Assembly: GCF_002075345.1 (NCBI RefSeq)
Contig: NZ_NAEW01000005.1
Location: 1-64,000, forward strand
Length of the DNA: 64,000 nt
DNA from: Citrobacter braakii
GTDB lineage: Bacteria; Pseudomonadota; Gammaproteobacteria; Enterobacterales; Enterobacteriaceae
Direction of reading: 5' to 3'
Position 1 is the first letter of the stretch, and each line of letters opens with the position of its first letter. Positions 1 to 10,567 of this stretch are shown here, piece after piece. The notes under the pieces are model-generated. The model searched no databases. It saw only the letters and a program-made list of their open reading frames with translations, and was not told the DNA's origin. Both the position numbers and the translations under genes were made by a program.

Positions 1-51
1 TTAGGCCTGCCGCCAGCGTTCAATCTGAGCCATGATCAAACTCTTCAATTT
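1..51 (-). rRNA. rrs: 16S ribosomal RNA, 5' end only (partial)
   Basis: The reverse complement begins AAATTGAAGAGTTTGATCAT and continues through the conserved 5' start of enterobacterial 16S rRNA, including the universal 27F primer site. Only about the first 51 bases are inside the window; the gene continues off the left edge. In E. coli the rrn operon beside yieP is rrnC, so this is probably the equivalent operon. Confidence 0.97.
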
Positions 52-380
52 AAGTTTGATGCTCGTGAATTAAACTTCGTAATGAATTACGTGTTCACTC
101 AGAGACTTGGTATTCATTTTTCGTCTTGCGACGTTAAGAATCCGTATCTTCGAGTGCCCACACAGATTGTCTGATAAATTGTTAAAGAGCAGTGCCGCTT
201 CGCTTTTTCTCAGCGGCGCGGGGTGTGCATATTACGCCATCCCGCTACAGAGTCAAGCGTTTATTTTCGCTTTTCTCCGCTGACCCGGCGGTTTGTAATC
301 CGTTGTTCCGTGTCAGTGGAGGCGCATTATAGGGAGTTATTTCAGGCTGACAAGGGGAAATTTAAAATAACTTTCCGAGT
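52..380 (-). promoter_or_regulatory. rrn leader with tandem P1 and P2 promoters, UP element and boxA
   Basis: Read on the minus strand. P1 has -35 TTGTCA at 348-353 and -10 TATAAT at 326-331 with a 16-bp spacer. An A/T-rich UP-like block lies just upstream at about 358-376. P2 has -35 TTGACT at 251-256 and -10 TAATAT at 229-234, also with a 16-bp spacer. The antitermination boxA TGCTCTTTAACAA is at 179-191. Layout and motifs match the seven E. coli rrn promoters. The 16-bp spacers and GC-rich discriminators fit growth-rate (ppGpp/DksA) control, which is established for this family. No protein gene is credible in 52-505. Confidence 0.93.
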
Positions 381-505
381 GCGTGTTTTTTCAGCAAAAC
401 CACCATTAACATGCCATAAAATAAGCAAATTGCCGTTTTTGCAGCCGCAATAACACTTCCAGGTGGCATACTAATGAATAGGAAATAAAGTAAGGAAAAC
501 CATTC

Positions 506-1210
506 ATGCCGTTAAATGCCCAACAGCTAGCCGCACAGAAAAACCTGTCCTACGTTCTGGCCGAAAAGCTGGCTCAGCGAATATTAAAAGGTGAATACGC
601 ACCGGGCGCTATATTGCCTGGCGAAATAGAGCTGGGCGATCAGTTTGGCGTAAGTCGTACCGCGGTAAGAGAAGCGGTAAAGACGTTAACGGCAAAAGGT
701 ATGGTATTACCGCGCCCGCGTATTGGTACACGCGTCATGCCGCAGGCAAACTGGAACTTCCTCGACCAGGAGCTGCTCACCTGGTGGATGACAGAAGATA
801 ATTTCTCTCAGGTCATTAAACATTTTCTGGTGATGCGTATCAGCCTGGAGCCTCAGGCGTGTTTACTGGCGGCGACTATAGGTACGGCAGAACAGAAAGC
901 GCATCTCAACACGCTAATGGAAGAAATGGTCGAGCTGAAAAGAAACTTCAGACGCGAGCGTTGGATTGAGGTTGATATCGCCTGGCATGAACACATCTAT
1001 GAAATGAGTGCGAACCCGTTCCTTATCTCCTTCGCGTCACTCTTCCATTCCGTTTACCAGACCTACTTTACCTCTATTACCTATAACGACGTGGTCAAGC
1101 TGGATTTACACCAGGCCATTGTCGACGCAATAGATGAGAGCGATGGCGATCGCGCCTTCGCTGCCTGTCAGGCATTGCTGATAGCACCGAACGTGCTACC
1201 GGATAAATAA
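506..1210 (+). CDS. yieP: YieP, GntR/FadR-family transcriptional regulator
   Basis: A 234-residue DNA-binding regulator. The N-terminal winged helix-turn-helix (about residues 12-78) carries the GntR signature in [20 protein letters not shown]. It is followed by an all-helical FCD-type effector domain with conserved R/E/H positions ([20 protein letters not shown]). Length and sequence match E. coli YieP except for a divergent C-terminal tail (IAPNVLPDK). The start is supported by a purine-rich AAGGAAAA upstream. hsrA starts two bases after the stop, so the two are almost certainly one operon and YieP may control the exporter. The effector is not visible from sequence. Confidence 0.93.
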   Translation: MPLNAQQLAAQKNLSYVLAEKLAQRILKGEYAPGAILPGEIELGDQFGVSRTAVREAVKTLTAKGMVLPRPRIGTRVMPQANWNFLDQELLTWWMTEDNFSQVIKHFLVMRISLEPQACLLAATIGTAEQKAHLNTLMEEMVELKRNFRRERWIEVDIAWHEHIYEMSANPFLISFASLFHSVYQTYFTSITYNDVVKLDLHQAIVDAIDESDGDRAFAACQALLIAPNVLPDK

Positions 1211-1211
1211 T

Positions 1212-2639
1212 ATGTCAGAAAAGAAATCACGCAGTATGGCCGGGCTACCGTGGATAGCAGCCATGGCCTTTTTTATGCAGGCACTAGACGCCACGATCCT
1301 CAATACCGCCTTACCCGCAATAGCACACAGCCTTAACCGCTCTCCGCTCGCCATGCAGTCGGCCATTATCAGCTACACCCTGACGGTCGCGATGCTGATC
1401 CCGGTGAGTGGATGGCTGGCAGACAGGTTTGGTACCCGGCGCGTCTTTATGATAGCTGTGAGCCTGTTTACGCTGGGTTCGCTGGCCTGTGCGCTGTCCA
1501 GCTCCCTAAGCGAACTGGTGATTTTCCGCGTCATTCAGGGCATCGGTGGCGCCATGATGATGCCCGTTGCCCGTCTGGCATTATTACGTGCTTACCCCCG
1601 CAGCGAACTGCTTCCCGTGCTTAACTTCGTAACCATGCCTGGACTTGTGGGGCCGATTTTAGGTCCAGTATTGGGCGGTGTACTGGTCACGTGGGCCAGT
1701 TGGCACTGGATCTTCCTGATTAATATTCCAATTGGGGTTGCCGGTATCTTCTATGCCCGCAAATATATGCCGAACTTCACCACGCCGCGCCGCGGTTTTG
1801 ATATGACCGGTTTCTTTCTGTTTGGTTTGAGCCTGGTGTTGTTTTCCAGCGGGGTAGAGCTGTTCGGTGAGAAGCTTGTCGAGACCTGGATAGCACTCAG
1901 CATTATTCTTGCCAGTATTCTGTTACTGCTCGCCTACATTCGCCACGCGCGTCGTCACCCAACGCCGCTAATATCGCTTCCTATATTTAAGACCCGAACT
2001 TTTTCCGTCGGGATCGCCGGAAACCTTGCCACTCGTCTGGGTACAGGGTGCGTGCCCTTCTTAATGCCGCTGATGTTGCAGGTAGGCTTTGGATACCCGG
2101 CGCTGATAGCCGGTTGCATGATGGCGCCAACGGCGCTGGGATCAATACTGGCGAAATCAATGGTGACGCAGGTGCTGCGCCGGCTCGGCTACAGAACCAC
2201 ACTGGTGGGTGTTACGGTTTTTATCGGCCTGATGATTGCGCAGTTCGCATTGCAATCTCCCGCCATGCCGGTCTGGATGTTGATCCTGCCGTTGTTCATT
2301 TTGGGTATGGCGATGTCCACCCAGTTTACCTCCATGAATACCATCACTCTGGCGGACCTGACCGATGAAAACGCCAGCAGCGGCAACAGTGTGCTGGCCG
2401 TTACTCAGCAGTTATCAATCAGTTTAGGGGTCGCCATCAGCGCTGCCGTTCTGCGTATCTATGAAGGTATGGAAGGAACCAATACGGTCGAGCAGTTCCA
2501 CTACACCTTTATGACGATGGGCGCTATCACGGTAGTGTCTGCGCTGATGTTCATGCTGCTAAAAGCAAAAGATGGACGTAATCTGATTAAAGAGCGACAT
2601 AATCCTAAACCGACCCCCGCTCCATCAAAACAGGAGTAA
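1212..2639 (+). CDS. hsrA: HsrA, MFS multidrug-type exporter (DHA2 family)
   Basis: A 475-residue inner-membrane protein with about 14 predicted hydrophobic segments, as in the DHA2 drug:H+ antiporter branch of the major facilitator superfamily. Family motifs visible are the N-terminal [10 protein letters not shown] helix-1 signature, the loop 2-3 motif A ([11 protein letters not shown]), motif B (RVIQGIGGA) and the proline/glycine-rich motif C in helix 5 (PILGPVLGG). It matches E. coli HsrA (YieO). The substrate is unknown. It forms an operon with yieP. Its last 35 bp overlap the 3' end of the convergent rbsR. Confidence 0.93.
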   Translation: MSEKKSRSMAGLPWIAAMAFFMQALDATILNTALPAIAHSLNRSPLAMQSAIISYTLTVAMLIPVSGWLADRFGTRRVFMIAVSLFTLGSLACALSSSLSELVIFRVIQGIGGAMMMPVARLALLRAYPRSELLPVLNFVTMPGLVGPILGPVLGGVLVTWASWHWIFLINIPIGVAGIFYARKYMPNFTTPRRGFDMTGFFLFGLSLVLFSSGVELFGEKLVETWIALSIILASILLLLAYIRHARRHPTPLISLPIFKTRTFSVGIAGNLATRLGTGCVPFLMPLMLQVGFGYPALIAGCMMAPTALGSILAKSMVTQVLRRLGYRTTLVGVTVFIGLMIAQFALQSPAMPVWMLILPLFILGMAMSTQFTSMNTITLADLTDENASSGNSVLAVTQQLSISLGVAISAAVLRIYEGMEGTNTVEQFHYTFMTMGAITVVSALMFMLLKAKDGRNLIKERHNPKPTPAPSKQE

Positions 2640-3597
2640 GTTGCAGGCGCTGTTGCTGTAATGCGGGCTGCGCCATCCGGTGGATTAATACATCGATGGC
2701 CAGTTCGCCCAGTTCATCTTTTGGTTGATGGATGGTCGTCAGCGGCGGCGTCATATAGCGCGCCAGCTCGATATCATCATAACCCACCACCGCCATATCC
2801 TGCGGAATGCGCAATCCCGATTGGTACAGAGCCTGATACGCGCCAACCGCCATGGCATCATTGCCGGTAAAAACGGCCTGCGGTCGCTGTTTATGCGACA
2901 GCAACGTTTGCATAGCTTCAAAGCCGCCGCCGAACTCAAAGTCACCGGTAATCTCGTAACCTTCCGGGACCGGCAACCCCGCCCGCTTCATTGCCGCCCG
3001 ATATCCTTCCAGACGTAAACGCGCTGGAGTTTTATCCAGCGGCCCGGTGATGCAGGCAATGCGCGTAAAACCTTTTTCGATAAGATGTTGAGTGGCTAAA
3101 TCCCCGCCCAACAGGGAGTTATCCTGGATCAGATCGCTTTCACCATCAAAAGGCGACCAGTCCATCATGACGGTCGGTATAGAAGGATAGCGTTGCATGA
3201 TCTCCCTGGAAGGTTGATGTGTTTCCGTGCAGAGCAGCAGCAAGCCATCCACCCGTTTTTGCATTAACGTTTCCAGATTACGGTTCATGCGCTGTTCATC
3301 ACCTTCAGTGTTGCACAGCACCAGGCTGTAGCCGCGTTCAAAACAACTACGTTCAACGCCGCGCACCAGCTCGGAATAAAAGGGGTTGGTACTGGCAGTG
3401 ATTAACATGCCAATAGTGTGGGTCTGGTTTAACTTGAGACTACGCGCCAGCGCTGAGGGCGCGTAGTTAAGCTCTTTAATCGCCGCTTCAACTTTGTCAG
3501 TGACAGACTCACTGACAAAGCGATCTTTATTAATGACGTGAGAAACCGTCGACGTGGAAACCCCCGCCAGGCGGGCGACGTCCTTCATTGTAGCCAA
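2605..3597 (-). CDS. rbsR: RbsR, ribose operon repressor (LacI family)
   Basis: A 330-residue LacI/GalR regulator. The N-terminal helix-turn-helix and hinge (residues 1-60; [20 protein letters not shown]) are followed by a periplasmic-binding-protein-like ribose-sensing core. In the family, free RbsR binds a palindrome at the rbsD promoter and ribose releases it. It is the last gene of rbsDACBKR, starting three bases after the rbsK stop, so it is made from the operon it represses. Candidate operators lie at 8505-8520 and 8587-8598. The 3' end overlaps the convergent hsrA. Confidence 0.96.
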   Translation of the reverse strand: MATMKDVARLAGVSTSTVSHVINKDRFVSESVTDKVEAAIKELNYAPSALARSLKLNQTHTIGMLITASTNPFYSELVRGVERSCFERGYSLVLCNTEGDEQRMNRNLETLMQKRVDGLLLLCTETHQPSREIMQRYPSIPTVMMDWSPFDGESDLIQDNSLLGGDLATQHLIEKGFTRIACITGPLDKTPARLRLEGYRAAMKRAGLPVPEGYEITGDFEFGGGFEAMQTLLSHKQRPQAVFTGNDAMAVGAYQALYQSGLRIPQDMAVVGYDDIELARYMTPPLTTIHQPKDELGELAIDVLIHRMAQPALQQQRLQLTPVLMERGSV

Positions 3598-3600
3598 GCG

Positions 3601-4530
3601 TTACCTCTGTTGACTTAAAAACGCTTCTATTTCTTCGCGCCATGGAACGGAAGGCTGTGCGCCCTTACGGGTGACCGCAATCGCCGCAGCGGCATGTGCA
3701 AATCGGATAGCTTCAGGCAGCGGAGTCTCTTCCAGTAACGCTGTAATTAACGCGCCGTTAAAGGTATCCCCAGCGGCGATGGTATCAACGGCGTCCACTT
3801 TAAACCCAGGCACACGCTGACCTTCACCATTTACGCTGGCCCACACCCCGCGACTGCCTAAGGTAATCAGTACAGTATGGATCCCCTTCGCGTGCAATGC
3901 CTGCGCAGCTTTGGCCGCGTCTTCATCGTTTTCAACCCGGATTCCCGTGAGCTTTTCAGCCTCGGTTTCATTCGGGGTAATAATATCCACCAGCGCCAGC
4001 AGTTCGTCAGAAAGTTCACGTGCCGGGGCCGGGTTAAGGGCTACCGTGGTTTTATTTTGATGTGCAATCTTTGCCGCAGCCAGTACGCTTTCGATCGGCG
4101 ACTCTAACTGCATCAGTAAGGCAGACGCCTGGGCAATACGCTCATGCTGAGCTTCCACCAGCGCAGGCGAAAGTGCCGCGTTCGCACCAGCATGAATGCC
4201 GATGACGTTCTCACCTTCACCATTCACAAAAATCAACGCCACACCGGTCGATTCCCCCGAAATTACGCTAATCGGCGCAATATCGATATTATCTTTGGCT
4301 AACTGTTTACGAACACTTTCGCCAATATCATCATCACCCGTACAGGCAATAAATGCGATATTCGCGCCACTACGCCCCGCAGCAACAGCCTGATTCGCGC
4401 CTTTACCACCAAATGCAACCTGATAATGGTTACCGGTTACGGTTTCACCAGGTGTCGGGAAAGAGTTAAGGTTGAGGATGTGATCGGCATTGATACTGCC
4501 AAGAACAACGAGGTTGCCTGCGGTTTTCAT
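3601..4530 (-). CDS. rbsK: Ribokinase RbsK
   Basis: A 309-residue PfkB-family sugar kinase that phosphorylates D-ribose to ribose 5-phosphate with ATP in the cytoplasm. Both PfkB signatures are visible: the N-terminal GG-rich motif (FGGKGANQAVAAGRSGA, about residues 41-57) and the C-terminal DTIAAGDTFNGAL containing the anion hole and catalytic Asp (about residues 249-261). Length equals the E. coli enzyme. It lies between rbsB (141-bp gap with hairpins) and rbsR (3-bp gap). Confidence 0.97.
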   Translation of the reverse strand: MKTAGNLVVLGSINADHILNLNSFPTPGETVTGNHYQVAFGGKGANQAVAAGRSGANIAFIACTGDDDIGESVRKQLAKDNIDIAPISVISGESTGVALIFVNGEGENVIGIHAGANAALSPALVEAQHERIAQASALLMQLESPIESVLAAAKIAHQNKTTVALNPAPARELSDELLALVDIITPNETEAEKLTGIRVENDEDAAKAAQALHAKGIHTVLITLGSRGVWASVNGEGQRVPGFKVDAVDTIAAGDTFNGALITALLEETPLPEAIRFAHAAAAIAVTRKGAQPSVPWREEIEAFLSQQR

Positions 4531-4552
4531 ATTTGGTGTTCCAAGTCAAAGT

Positions 4553-4627
4553 GCGCCACCGGATTAGGGTGGCGCGTGCCCTGCTTTTCTTTTTACGCTT
4601 TCATCCCCAAAACCCGATACGGGGATG
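4553..4627 (-). ncRNA. rbsB 3'-UTR hairpins, possible RbsZ-like 3'-end sRNA
   Basis: The 141-bp rbsB-rbsK gap contains two stable inverted repeats: CATCCCC/GGGGATG (4602-4608 with 4621-4627) and GCGCCACC/GGTGGCGC (4553-4560 with 4568-4575, 7-base loop). Such structures usually protect the abundant upstream mRNA and lower expression downstream. In E. coli an sRNA called RbsZ is released from the rbsB 3' UTR and acts against RybB. Whether this region produces it cannot be seen from sequence, and no strong U-tract follows the second hairpin. Confidence 0.4.
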
Positions 4628-4671
4628 GCGTCTTTATGTCTCCATCAGGCCGCGAGCGACCTGAATCGGTA

Positions 4672-5562
4672 TTACTGCTTGATGACCAGCTTCAGGTCAA
4701 CCGGATATTTAGCCTGAACCTTCTCGCCTTTCAGGACTTTATCCGCAGTCTCAACGCCTTTCGCGCCGATCTGATCCGGCAACTGAGCAATGGTCGCAGC
4801 CAGTTTGCCATCATTTACTGCTTTTTCGCCATCTGGAGTACCGTCAAATCCAACCACCATCACATCAGATTTACCCGCGGTCTGCAGTGCGCGCAGCGCA
4901 CCCAACGCCATTTCATCGTTCTGGGCAAATACGGCCTGCACGTCAGGATGCGCGGTCAGCAGGTTCTGCATGACGTTCAGACCTTTGGTGCGGTCGAAGT
5001 CGGCCGGCTGGCTGGCCAGTACGTTAAATTTGTGTGCCGCAACAGCCTGCTGGAAACCTTCGCCACGCTCACGCGCCGCTGAAGTACCGGCAATACCCTG
5101 CAGTTCGATAACTTTCGCGCCTTCACCCGCTTTCTTCGCGATATAATCGCCCGCAATCTTACCGCCCAGCACGTTATCAGATGCAATATGGCTTACTACT
5201 TCGCCTTTGGACGCAACGCGGTCAAGGGTGATAACCGGAATTTTCGCCTGGTTAGCCATCTTCACAGCGTTACCAACAGCATCGGAGTCCGTCGGGTTAA
5301 TCAGCAGAATTTTAGTTCCACGAACCGTTAAATCCTGAACGTTAGCCAGCTCTTTCGCCGGGTTGTTCTGTGAGTCCAGAATCACCAGGTTGTAGCCCAG
5401 CTTATCGGCCTCTTTTTGCGCCCCATCCTTCAAAGAAACAAAGAACGGGTTGTTGAGGGTGGAGACCACCAGCGCAATGGTATCTTTCGCCATCGCATTC
5501 GCGCTCACGGTGGCGCTCAGCGCAACAGCAGAAATCAGGGTAGCCAGTTTTTTCATGTTCAT
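4672..5562 (-). CDS. rbsB: RbsB, periplasmic ribose-binding protein
   Basis: A 296-residue exported substrate-binding protein of the RbsABC importer and of the Trg chemoreceptor pathway. A Sec signal peptide (basic MNMKKLAT, hydrophobic core, cleavage after ANAMA before KDTIALVV) removes about 25 residues. The mature part is a two-lobed peripla_BP_4 fold (start [46 protein letters not shown]). Length and sequence match E. coli. It is the fourth gene of rbsDACBKR and 24 bp downstream of rbsC. Confidence 0.97.
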   Translation of the reverse strand: MNMKKLATLISAVALSATVSANAMAKDTIALVVSTLNNPFFVSLKDGAQKEADKLGYNLVILDSQNNPAKELANVQDLTVRGTKILLINPTDSDAVGNAVKMANQAKIPVITLDRVASKGEVVSHIASDNVLGGKIAGDYIAKKAGEGAKVIELQGIAGTSAARERGEGFQQAVAAHKFNVLASQPADFDRTKGLNVMQNLLTAHPDVQAVFAQNDEMALGALRALQTAGKSDVMVVGFDGTPDGEKAVNDGKLAATIAQLPDQIGAKGVETADKVLKGEKVQAKYPVDLKLVIKQ

Positions 5563-5586
5563 ATTTAAGATGTCCTGTAATCGTTG

Positions 5587-6552
5587 TTACTGCTTTTTGT
5601 TGTCTACCAGTACCGCCAGCAAAATCACCACCGCTTTGACGATCATCTGGTAATAGGAGGATACACCTAACAAATTCAAACCATTATTGAGGAAGCCAAG
5701 AATCAATGCGCCGATCAGCGTCCCAACAATACGTCCTTTACCGCCCGCCAGGCTGGTACCACCTAACACCACCGCGGCGATAGCATCCAGCTCATAGCCA
5801 GTACCTGCCGTCGGTTGCGCAGAGGAGAGGCGCGCTACTTCAATGATGCCCGCCAGCGATGCCAGCAGACCACACAAGGAGTAAACGATAATTTTGATTT
5901 TACTTACGCTGATACCGGACAGGCGCGTTGCCGCTTCGTTACCGCCCAGCGCATAGATATAACGACCCAGACGAGTGTGGTGCAGCATGTACCACGCCGC
6001 GAGGAAGACAATCCCCATAATCCACACAGGCGTAGGGACGCCTAACGGACGACCAATACCAAACCAGCCAAACAGATCGGCATTGTCAGTAAACCCGGTA
6101 TTAACCGGACTGCCGTTGGTGTATACCATGGTCACACCACGCAGCAGCAGCATCATCACCAGGGTCGCGATAAACGCCTGTACCCGGCCTTTCGCGACAA
6201 TCACCCCGGTTACCGCGCCAATAGCAGCACCGAGCGCCAGGGCCGCAGCGACAGCCACCAGCGCATTGACTTCAATCCCTACAATGGAAGCCGCAACCGC
6301 ACCGGTAAGCGCCAGCAAAGAACCGACAGACAGATCGATCCCCGACGTCAGGATAACCAGCGTCATGCCAACGGCCATGATGGCGTTCACCGACGTTTGC
6401 TGGAGGATGTTGAACAGGTTATTAACGGTAAAAAAGTTAGGGCTCATGGTGGAAACAATCGCGATCAGCACTAACAGAGCGATGAGCGACTTTTGCTCCA
6501 GAAGCCATGCTTTAGTGAAATAACGGCGACCAGAAACAGCCTGGGTAGTCAT
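5587..6552 (-). CDS. rbsC: RbsC, ribose ABC transporter permease
   Basis: A 321-residue inner-membrane permease of the BPD_transp_2 (sugar) family with about 8-10 hydrophobic segments. The conserved family stretch GIDLSVGSLLALTGAVAA is near residue 70, and the ATPase-contacting cytoplasmic loop follows ALGGNEAATRLSGISV (about residues 200-220). It forms the channel through which RbsA-driven ATP hydrolysis imports ribose from RbsB. It starts 5 bp after the rbsA stop, consistent with translational coupling. Confidence 0.96.
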   Translation of the reverse strand: MTTQAVSGRRYFTKAWLLEQKSLIALLVLIAIVSTMSPNFFTVNNLFNILQQTSVNAIMAVGMTLVILTSGIDLSVGSLLALTGAVAASIVGIEVNALVAVAAALALGAAIGAVTGVIVAKGRVQAFIATLVMMLLLRGVTMVYTNGSPVNTGFTDNADLFGWFGIGRPLGVPTPVWIMGIVFLAAWYMLHHTRLGRYIYALGGNEAATRLSGISVSKIKIIVYSLCGLLASLAGIIEVARLSSAQPTAGTGYELDAIAAVVLGGTSLAGGKGRIVGTLIGALILGFLNNGLNLLGVSSYYQMIVKAVVILLAVLVDNKKQ

Positions 6553-6557
6553 CTTTT

Positions 6558-8063
6558 TTACTCCTGATTCACGCGATTAAGCTTGCCCACAGCGGCAGCC
6601 ATTAATACTTCCTGAGTGGCCTGCTCGCGAGTGAACTCACCGCCGAGATGCCCTTCATGCATAACGATAATTCGATCGCTCATGCCCAATACTTCTGGCA
6701 TCTCAGAGGAGACCAGAATGATGCTCAGCCCATCGGCCTTAAACTGGTTGATAAGCTGATAGATTTCTTTCTTAGCCCCAACGTCAACGCCGCGCGTTGG
6801 TTCATCGAGGATCAGGACTTTTGGTCGGGTCATCAGACCGCGCGCAATCGCCACTTTCTGCTGATTACCGCCAGAAAGCAGGCCGATAGCCTGTTCCATC
6901 GATGGCGTTTTAACATTGAACAGACGAATAAAATCACCTACCGCCTGCTGCTCGTCTTTATGTTTAAGGCTTCCACCAGCGCTACTGAAATAACGCAGCG
7001 CGGTTAGTGACATGTTCTCTTTCACCGACATGCCCAGCACTAAACCATCGCGTTTACGGTCTTCAGAAATATAGACGATGCCGTTAGCCAACCCATCCTG
7101 CGGCGAACGGGTGACCACTTCATGGCCATCAAGCGTGACGTAACCGCTGGTGCGCGGCAATGCGCCGTACAACACTTTCATCAGCTCGGTACGTCCGGCA
7201 CCCATCAGCCCCGATACGCCAAGGATCTCGCCTTTACGTAGCGTGAATGAAACATCGTTTACGCCAGGGCCGCACAGGTTATCGACCTTCAGGCGAATAT
7301 CACCCGGCGCTTTTTCCAGGCGCGGGTATTGATCTTCCAGCTTACGTCCCACCATCATTTCAATCAGCGAGTCTTCGGTCAGCGAGGCGACTTCACGCTC
7401 GGCAATAAACTGCCCGTCGCGAAAAACGGTCACGTCGTCACAAATCTCGAAGATCTCTTTCATGCGGTGAGAAATATAGACAATGCCGCGTCCCTGGGAT
7501 TTCAGTTCGCGAATGACGCGGAACAGGGATTCGGTTTCGGTATCGGTGAGCGCATCCGTCGGTTCATCCATAATGATGACCTTCGATTCAAAGCTCAGCA
7601 CTTTGGCAATTTCAACCATCTGCTGATCGCCAATCGACAGTTCACCGACCAGTCTGTCGCTTTTAAAGCGCAGATTCAGTTTGGCAAGCAGCAGATCGGC
7701 TTCGGCGTACATCTTCTTCCAGTCAATTTTGCCAAAGCGATTAACGAACTCACGGCCAAGAAAAATGTTCTCGGCGATAGTGAGTTGCGGGATCAAATTC
7801 AGCTCCTGGTGGATGATACCGATTCCGGCTTCCTGGGAGGATTTAGGGCCGTTAAAGGTGGTCTCTTTTCCCAACCACAATAAAGAACCGGCATCACGGG
7901 TATAGATCCCGGTCAGCACTTTCATCATGGTGGATTTGCCCGCGCCGTTTTCGCCCACCAGCGCCATTACGCGGCCTGGGTAGACATTCAGCGCGGCGCC
8001 GGATAGCGCTTTTACGCCCGGGAACGCTTTATCGATCCCTTTGAGTTGCAGTAATGCGTTCAT
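6558..8063 (-). CDS. rbsA: RbsA, ribose ABC transporter ATP-binding protein (tandem ATPase)
   Basis: A 501-residue protein with two ABC cassettes. The first has Walker [10 protein letters not shown] (about residues 37-45), signature [15 protein letters not shown] and Walker [12 protein letters not shown]. The second has the degenerate Walker A region [10 protein letters not shown], signature [15 protein letters not shown] and Walker [13 protein letters not shown]. This asymmetry is typical of sugar ATPases of the RbsA/MglA type. I chose the ATG at 8061-8063 ([14 protein letters not shown]) because it matches the E. coli N-terminus and lies 7 bp after the rbsD stop. A longer frame to 8108 would overlap rbsD. 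Confidence 0.96.
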   Translation of the reverse strand: MNALLQLKGIDKAFPGVKALSGAALNVYPGRVMALVGENGAGKSTMMKVLTGIYTRDAGSLLWLGKETTFNGPKSSQEAGIGIIHQELNLIPQLTIAENIFLGREFVNRFGKIDWKKMYAEADLLLAKLNLRFKSDRLVGELSIGDQQMVEIAKVLSFESKVIIMDEPTDALTDTETESLFRVIRELKSQGRGIVYISHRMKEIFEICDDVTVFRDGQFIAEREVASLTEDSLIEMMVGRKLEDQYPRLEKAPGDIRLKVDNLCGPGVNDVSFTLRKGEILGVSGLMGAGRTELMKVLYGALPRTSGYVTLDGHEVVTRSPQDGLANGIVYISEDRKRDGLVLGMSVKENMSLTALRYFSSAGGSLKHKDEQQAVGDFIRLFNVKTPSMEQAIGLLSGGNQQKVAIARGLMTRPKVLILDEPTRGVDVGAKKEIYQLINQFKADGLSIILVSSEMPEVLGMSDRIIVMHEGHLGGEFTREQATQEVLMAAAVGKLNRVNQE

Positions 8064-8070
8064 GATGGCC

Positions 8071-8490
8071 TCAGAACGTGACGCCAGCACAGAGAATGAT
8101 ATTCGCATACGGAGAACACTCTCCGCTGCGAATTACCGCCTGACTGTCTGCGGTTTGTTTTTTGAATTGTTCATGCGTGGTGTAACGAATTTCTATGGTG
8201 TTTCCCTGGTGTTGTTGCAGTTGCTCAATGTGGCTGAGCAACGTTTCGTGGAGTTGCGGATTATGTTGTTTAATTTCCGTCGCGAGAATGGCCGCCTCGA
8301 CCTGCATTTCACGTGTCACCACATCCAGTACCTGCATAAAAGAAGGTACGCCCTGGGTTAATGCCATATCGATACGCGTTGTGCTATTCGGGATGGGTAA
8401 ACCTGCATCACACACCACCAGCGTATCGGTATGCCCCAGACGGGAGATCACCGATGAAATTTCAGAGTTGAGTACCGTGCCTTTCTTCAT
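8071..8490 (-). CDS. rbsD: RbsD, D-ribose pyranase
   Basis: A 139-residue RbsD/FucU-family enzyme that converts the beta-pyranose form of ribose to the furanose form used by ribokinase. The family N-terminus [20 protein letters not shown] and the motif CDAGLPIP (about residues 27-34) are intact, as is the C-terminal region EFSPYANI-like ([14 protein letters not shown]). It is the first gene of the operon. Promoter and operators lie directly upstream at 8505-8600. Confidence 0.96.
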   Translation of the reverse strand: MKKGTVLNSEISSVISRLGHTDTLVVCDAGLPIPNSTTRIDMALTQGVPSFMQVLDVVTREMQVEAAILATEIKQHNPQLHETLLSHIEQLQQHQGNTIEIRYTTHEQFKKQTADSQAVIRSGECSPYANIILCAGVTF

Positions 8491-8504
8491 TTTCTTTCCC
8501 CACT

Positions 8505-8600
8505 AGCGAAACGTTTCGCTGAAGATAAGTGTAGAGCGAAGAGTGGAGATAAAACCACCGCGAAGTTACGAAAATGTGATCGCCATCGAAACGTTTCGCA
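8505..8600 (-). promoter_or_regulatory. rbsD promoter region with two RbsR-type operators and CRP half-site
   Basis: Two inverted repeats share the core CGAAACGTTTCG. The proximal one, AGCGAAACGTTTCGCT (8505-8520), is a perfect 16-bp palindrome beginning 15 bp from the rbsD start codon. The distal one at 8587-8598 keeps the perfect 12-bp core; the centres are 80 bp apart. Between them lies a TACACT -10-like hexamer (minus strand) without a good -35. Next to the distal operator on the plus strand is ATGTGATCG, half of a CRP site. RbsR repression with CRP activation is known for rbs in E. coli. The second operator is inferred from identity of the core. Confidence 0.75.
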
Positions 8601-8635
8601 AGGATTATCATTCGATGAAATGAAAACTGGGAGGG

Positions 8636-8674
8636 ACAAAACAAAACGCCCCCTTTCGCGATGAAAGAGGGCGT
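8636..8674 (-). terminator. Rho-independent terminator of kup
   Basis: On the minus strand ACGCCCTCTTTC pairs with GAAAGGGGGCGT across a short ATCGC loop, followed by TTTTGTTTTG. It lies just after the kup stop and upstream of the rbs promoter, so it separates the two transcription units. Confidence 0.85.
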
Positions 8675-8682
8675 CGATAAGA

Positions 8683-10551
8683 TTAAATCTCGACCTGAGT
8701 ACCGAGCTCAATAACCCGGTTAGGTGGGATTTCAAACTGGTCCGGGGCGCGCAGCGCATTGCGTTGTAATAGCAGATACAGCTTGCCGCGCAGACGCAGA
8801 TACCATGGTCGTTTGCCAACAATCAACGACTCGTGCGACATGAAGAACGAGGTTTCCATCATCCGACAGCTTAAGCCTTCCAGACCGCAGCGATGGAACA
8901 CTTCTTCAACGTTCGGCGTTTCGCGCCAACCGTAGCTGGCCACCACGCGCCAGAAGGTGGGCGATAACTGCTCAATCTGCACCCTACGCACATTGTGAAC
9001 ATATGGCGCATCTTCCGTGCGCAGCGTCAGCAGAATAACGCGTTCATGCAGAACCTTGTTATGTTTGAGGTTATGCAGTAGCGCAAACGGGATGACGTTC
9101 AATGCACGAGACATGTACACCGCCGTTCCCGGCACGCGTACCGGTGGTGATTTCTCCAGAGAGGCAATCATCGCCTCCAGAGAGTTGCCGTGCTCATGCA
9201 TGCGACGCAGCAGACGGAAACGCTCGCTTTTCCAGGTAGTCATGATGGTGAACATCACCAGACCCAGCGTCAGAGGCAGCCAACCACCGGAAATCAGTTT
9301 ATCGAGGTTCGCGGAGAACAGCGGAACATCGACGCACAAGAACGCCACCAGGATCAGGAAGACGAAGTATTTATTCCAGTGCCAGTTTTTGCGCGCCACG
9401 GTGGTCGACAGAATTGAGGTCAGCACCATCGTCCCCGTCACCGCAATCCCGTACGCCGCAGCCAGATTACTGGAGTGTTCAAAGCTCACAATCACAATCA
9501 CCACTGCAAAATAGAGCATCCAGTTAACGAAAGGAATGTAGATCTGGCCCGACTCCATTTCCGAGGTATGGATGATACGCATCGGCGATAAATACCCCAG
9601 ACGCACGGCCTGACGCGTCAGTGAGAAGACACCGGAGATAACCGCCTGTGAAGCGATAACCGTTGCCAGCGCGGCGAGGATCAGGAGCGGTATCAACGCC
9701 CAGTCCGGCGCCAGCAGGAAGAACGGGTTTTTAATCGCTTCAGGATGCTTTAACAGCAACGCCCCCTGACCAAAATAGTTCAGTACCAGCGAAGGCAATA
9801 CCACGGAGAACCATGCCAGGCGAATCGGCAACTTACCGAAGTGGCCCATATCCGCATACAGCGCTTCAACACCGGTAATCGACAACACCACCGCACCCAG
9901 CGCAATAAAGGACAACGTTTTGAATTCGAGGAAGAAATGCACCGCCCAATACGGATTGAGCGCCTGCAGCACTTCCGGATTGCCAATAATACTACGCACG
10001 CCTAACACTGCCAGCGTCAGGAACCACAACAGCATAATCGGCGCAAACAGCTTACCGACCATGCCGGTACCGTGTTTTTGAATCAAAAACAGCAGGGTCA
10101 GTACGATTATCGAGAGCGGAACAATCCAGGTATCCAGTTGCGGGGCAATGATCTCCAGACCTTCAATCGCCGACATCACCGAGATAGCAGGCGTTATCAC
10201 CACTTCTCCATAGAAGAAGCTGCCGCCAATCAACCCCATAATCACCAACATGGAGGTTGTTCGTGCTGAAGTATTACGCCCGGCCAATGACATCAGCGTC
10301 AGGATCCCGCCTTCTCCGGCGTTATCCGCGCGCATGACAAACGTCAGGTATTTAATGGAGACAACAAAGATCAGCAGCCAGAAAATCAGCGAGAGAAAGC
10401 CAAATACGGCGTCACGTTCAACGCCAAAACCAAACTGGCCGGACAAACATTCACGAAGCGTATAAAGTGGGCTGGTACCAATATCACCGTAGACAACCCC
10501 AATGGCCGCAAGGGTAATCGCAGACAATGATTGTTTATTATCAGTGCTCAT
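8683..10551 (-). CDS. kup: Kup (TrkD), low-affinity potassium uptake transporter
   Basis: A 622-residue K+:H+ symporter of the KUP/HAK family. The N-terminal two-thirds holds about 12 hydrophobic segments, with the family signature [15 protein letters not shown] near residues 18-32 and AEGGILTL-type motif ([14 protein letters not shown]) near residue 76. The C-terminal 160 residues form the soluble cytoplasmic domain. Length matches E. coli Kup. It is transcribed alone, divergently from ravA, and its leader contains a diverged ERIC-like repeat at 10568-10678. Confidence 0.96.
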   Translation of the reverse strand: MSTDNKQSLSAITLAAIGVVYGDIGTSPLYTLRECLSGQFGFGVERDAVFGFLSLIFWLLIFVVSIKYLTFVMRADNAGEGGILTLMSLAGRNTSARTTSMLVIMGLIGGSFFYGEVVITPAISVMSAIEGLEIIAPQLDTWIVPLSIIVLTLLFLIQKHGTGMVGKLFAPIMLLWFLTLAVLGVRSIIGNPEVLQALNPYWAVHFFLEFKTLSFIALGAVVLSITGVEALYADMGHFGKLPIRLAWFSVVLPSLVLNYFGQGALLLKHPEAIKNPFFLLAPDWALIPLLILAALATVIASQAVISGVFSLTRQAVRLGYLSPMRIIHTSEMESGQIYIPFVNWMLYFAVVIVIVSFEHSSNLAAAYGIAVTGTMVLTSILSTTVARKNWHWNKYFVFLILVAFLCVDVPLFSANLDKLISGGWLPLTLGLVMFTIMTTWKSERFRLLRRMHEHGNSLEAMIASLEKSPPVRVPGTAVYMSRALNVIPFALLHNLKHNKVLHERVILLTLRTEDAPYVHNVRRVQIEQLSPTFWRVVASYGWRETPNVEEVFHRCGLEGLSCRMMETSFFMSHESLIVGKRPWYLRLRGKLYLLLQRNALRAPDQFEIPPNRVIELGTQVEI

Positions 10552-10567
10552 AGACTCGTCTTTCGTT

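Noticed and set aside
223-453. 76-codon ORF on the plus strand
   Set aside because: It lies across the rrn P1/P2 promoters and UP element; no ribosome site and no recognisable protein.
8041-8108. Longer rbsA with 15 extra N-terminal residues
   Set aside because: The extension overlaps the end of rbsD and is not shared with homologues; the inner ATG gives the usual 501 residues.
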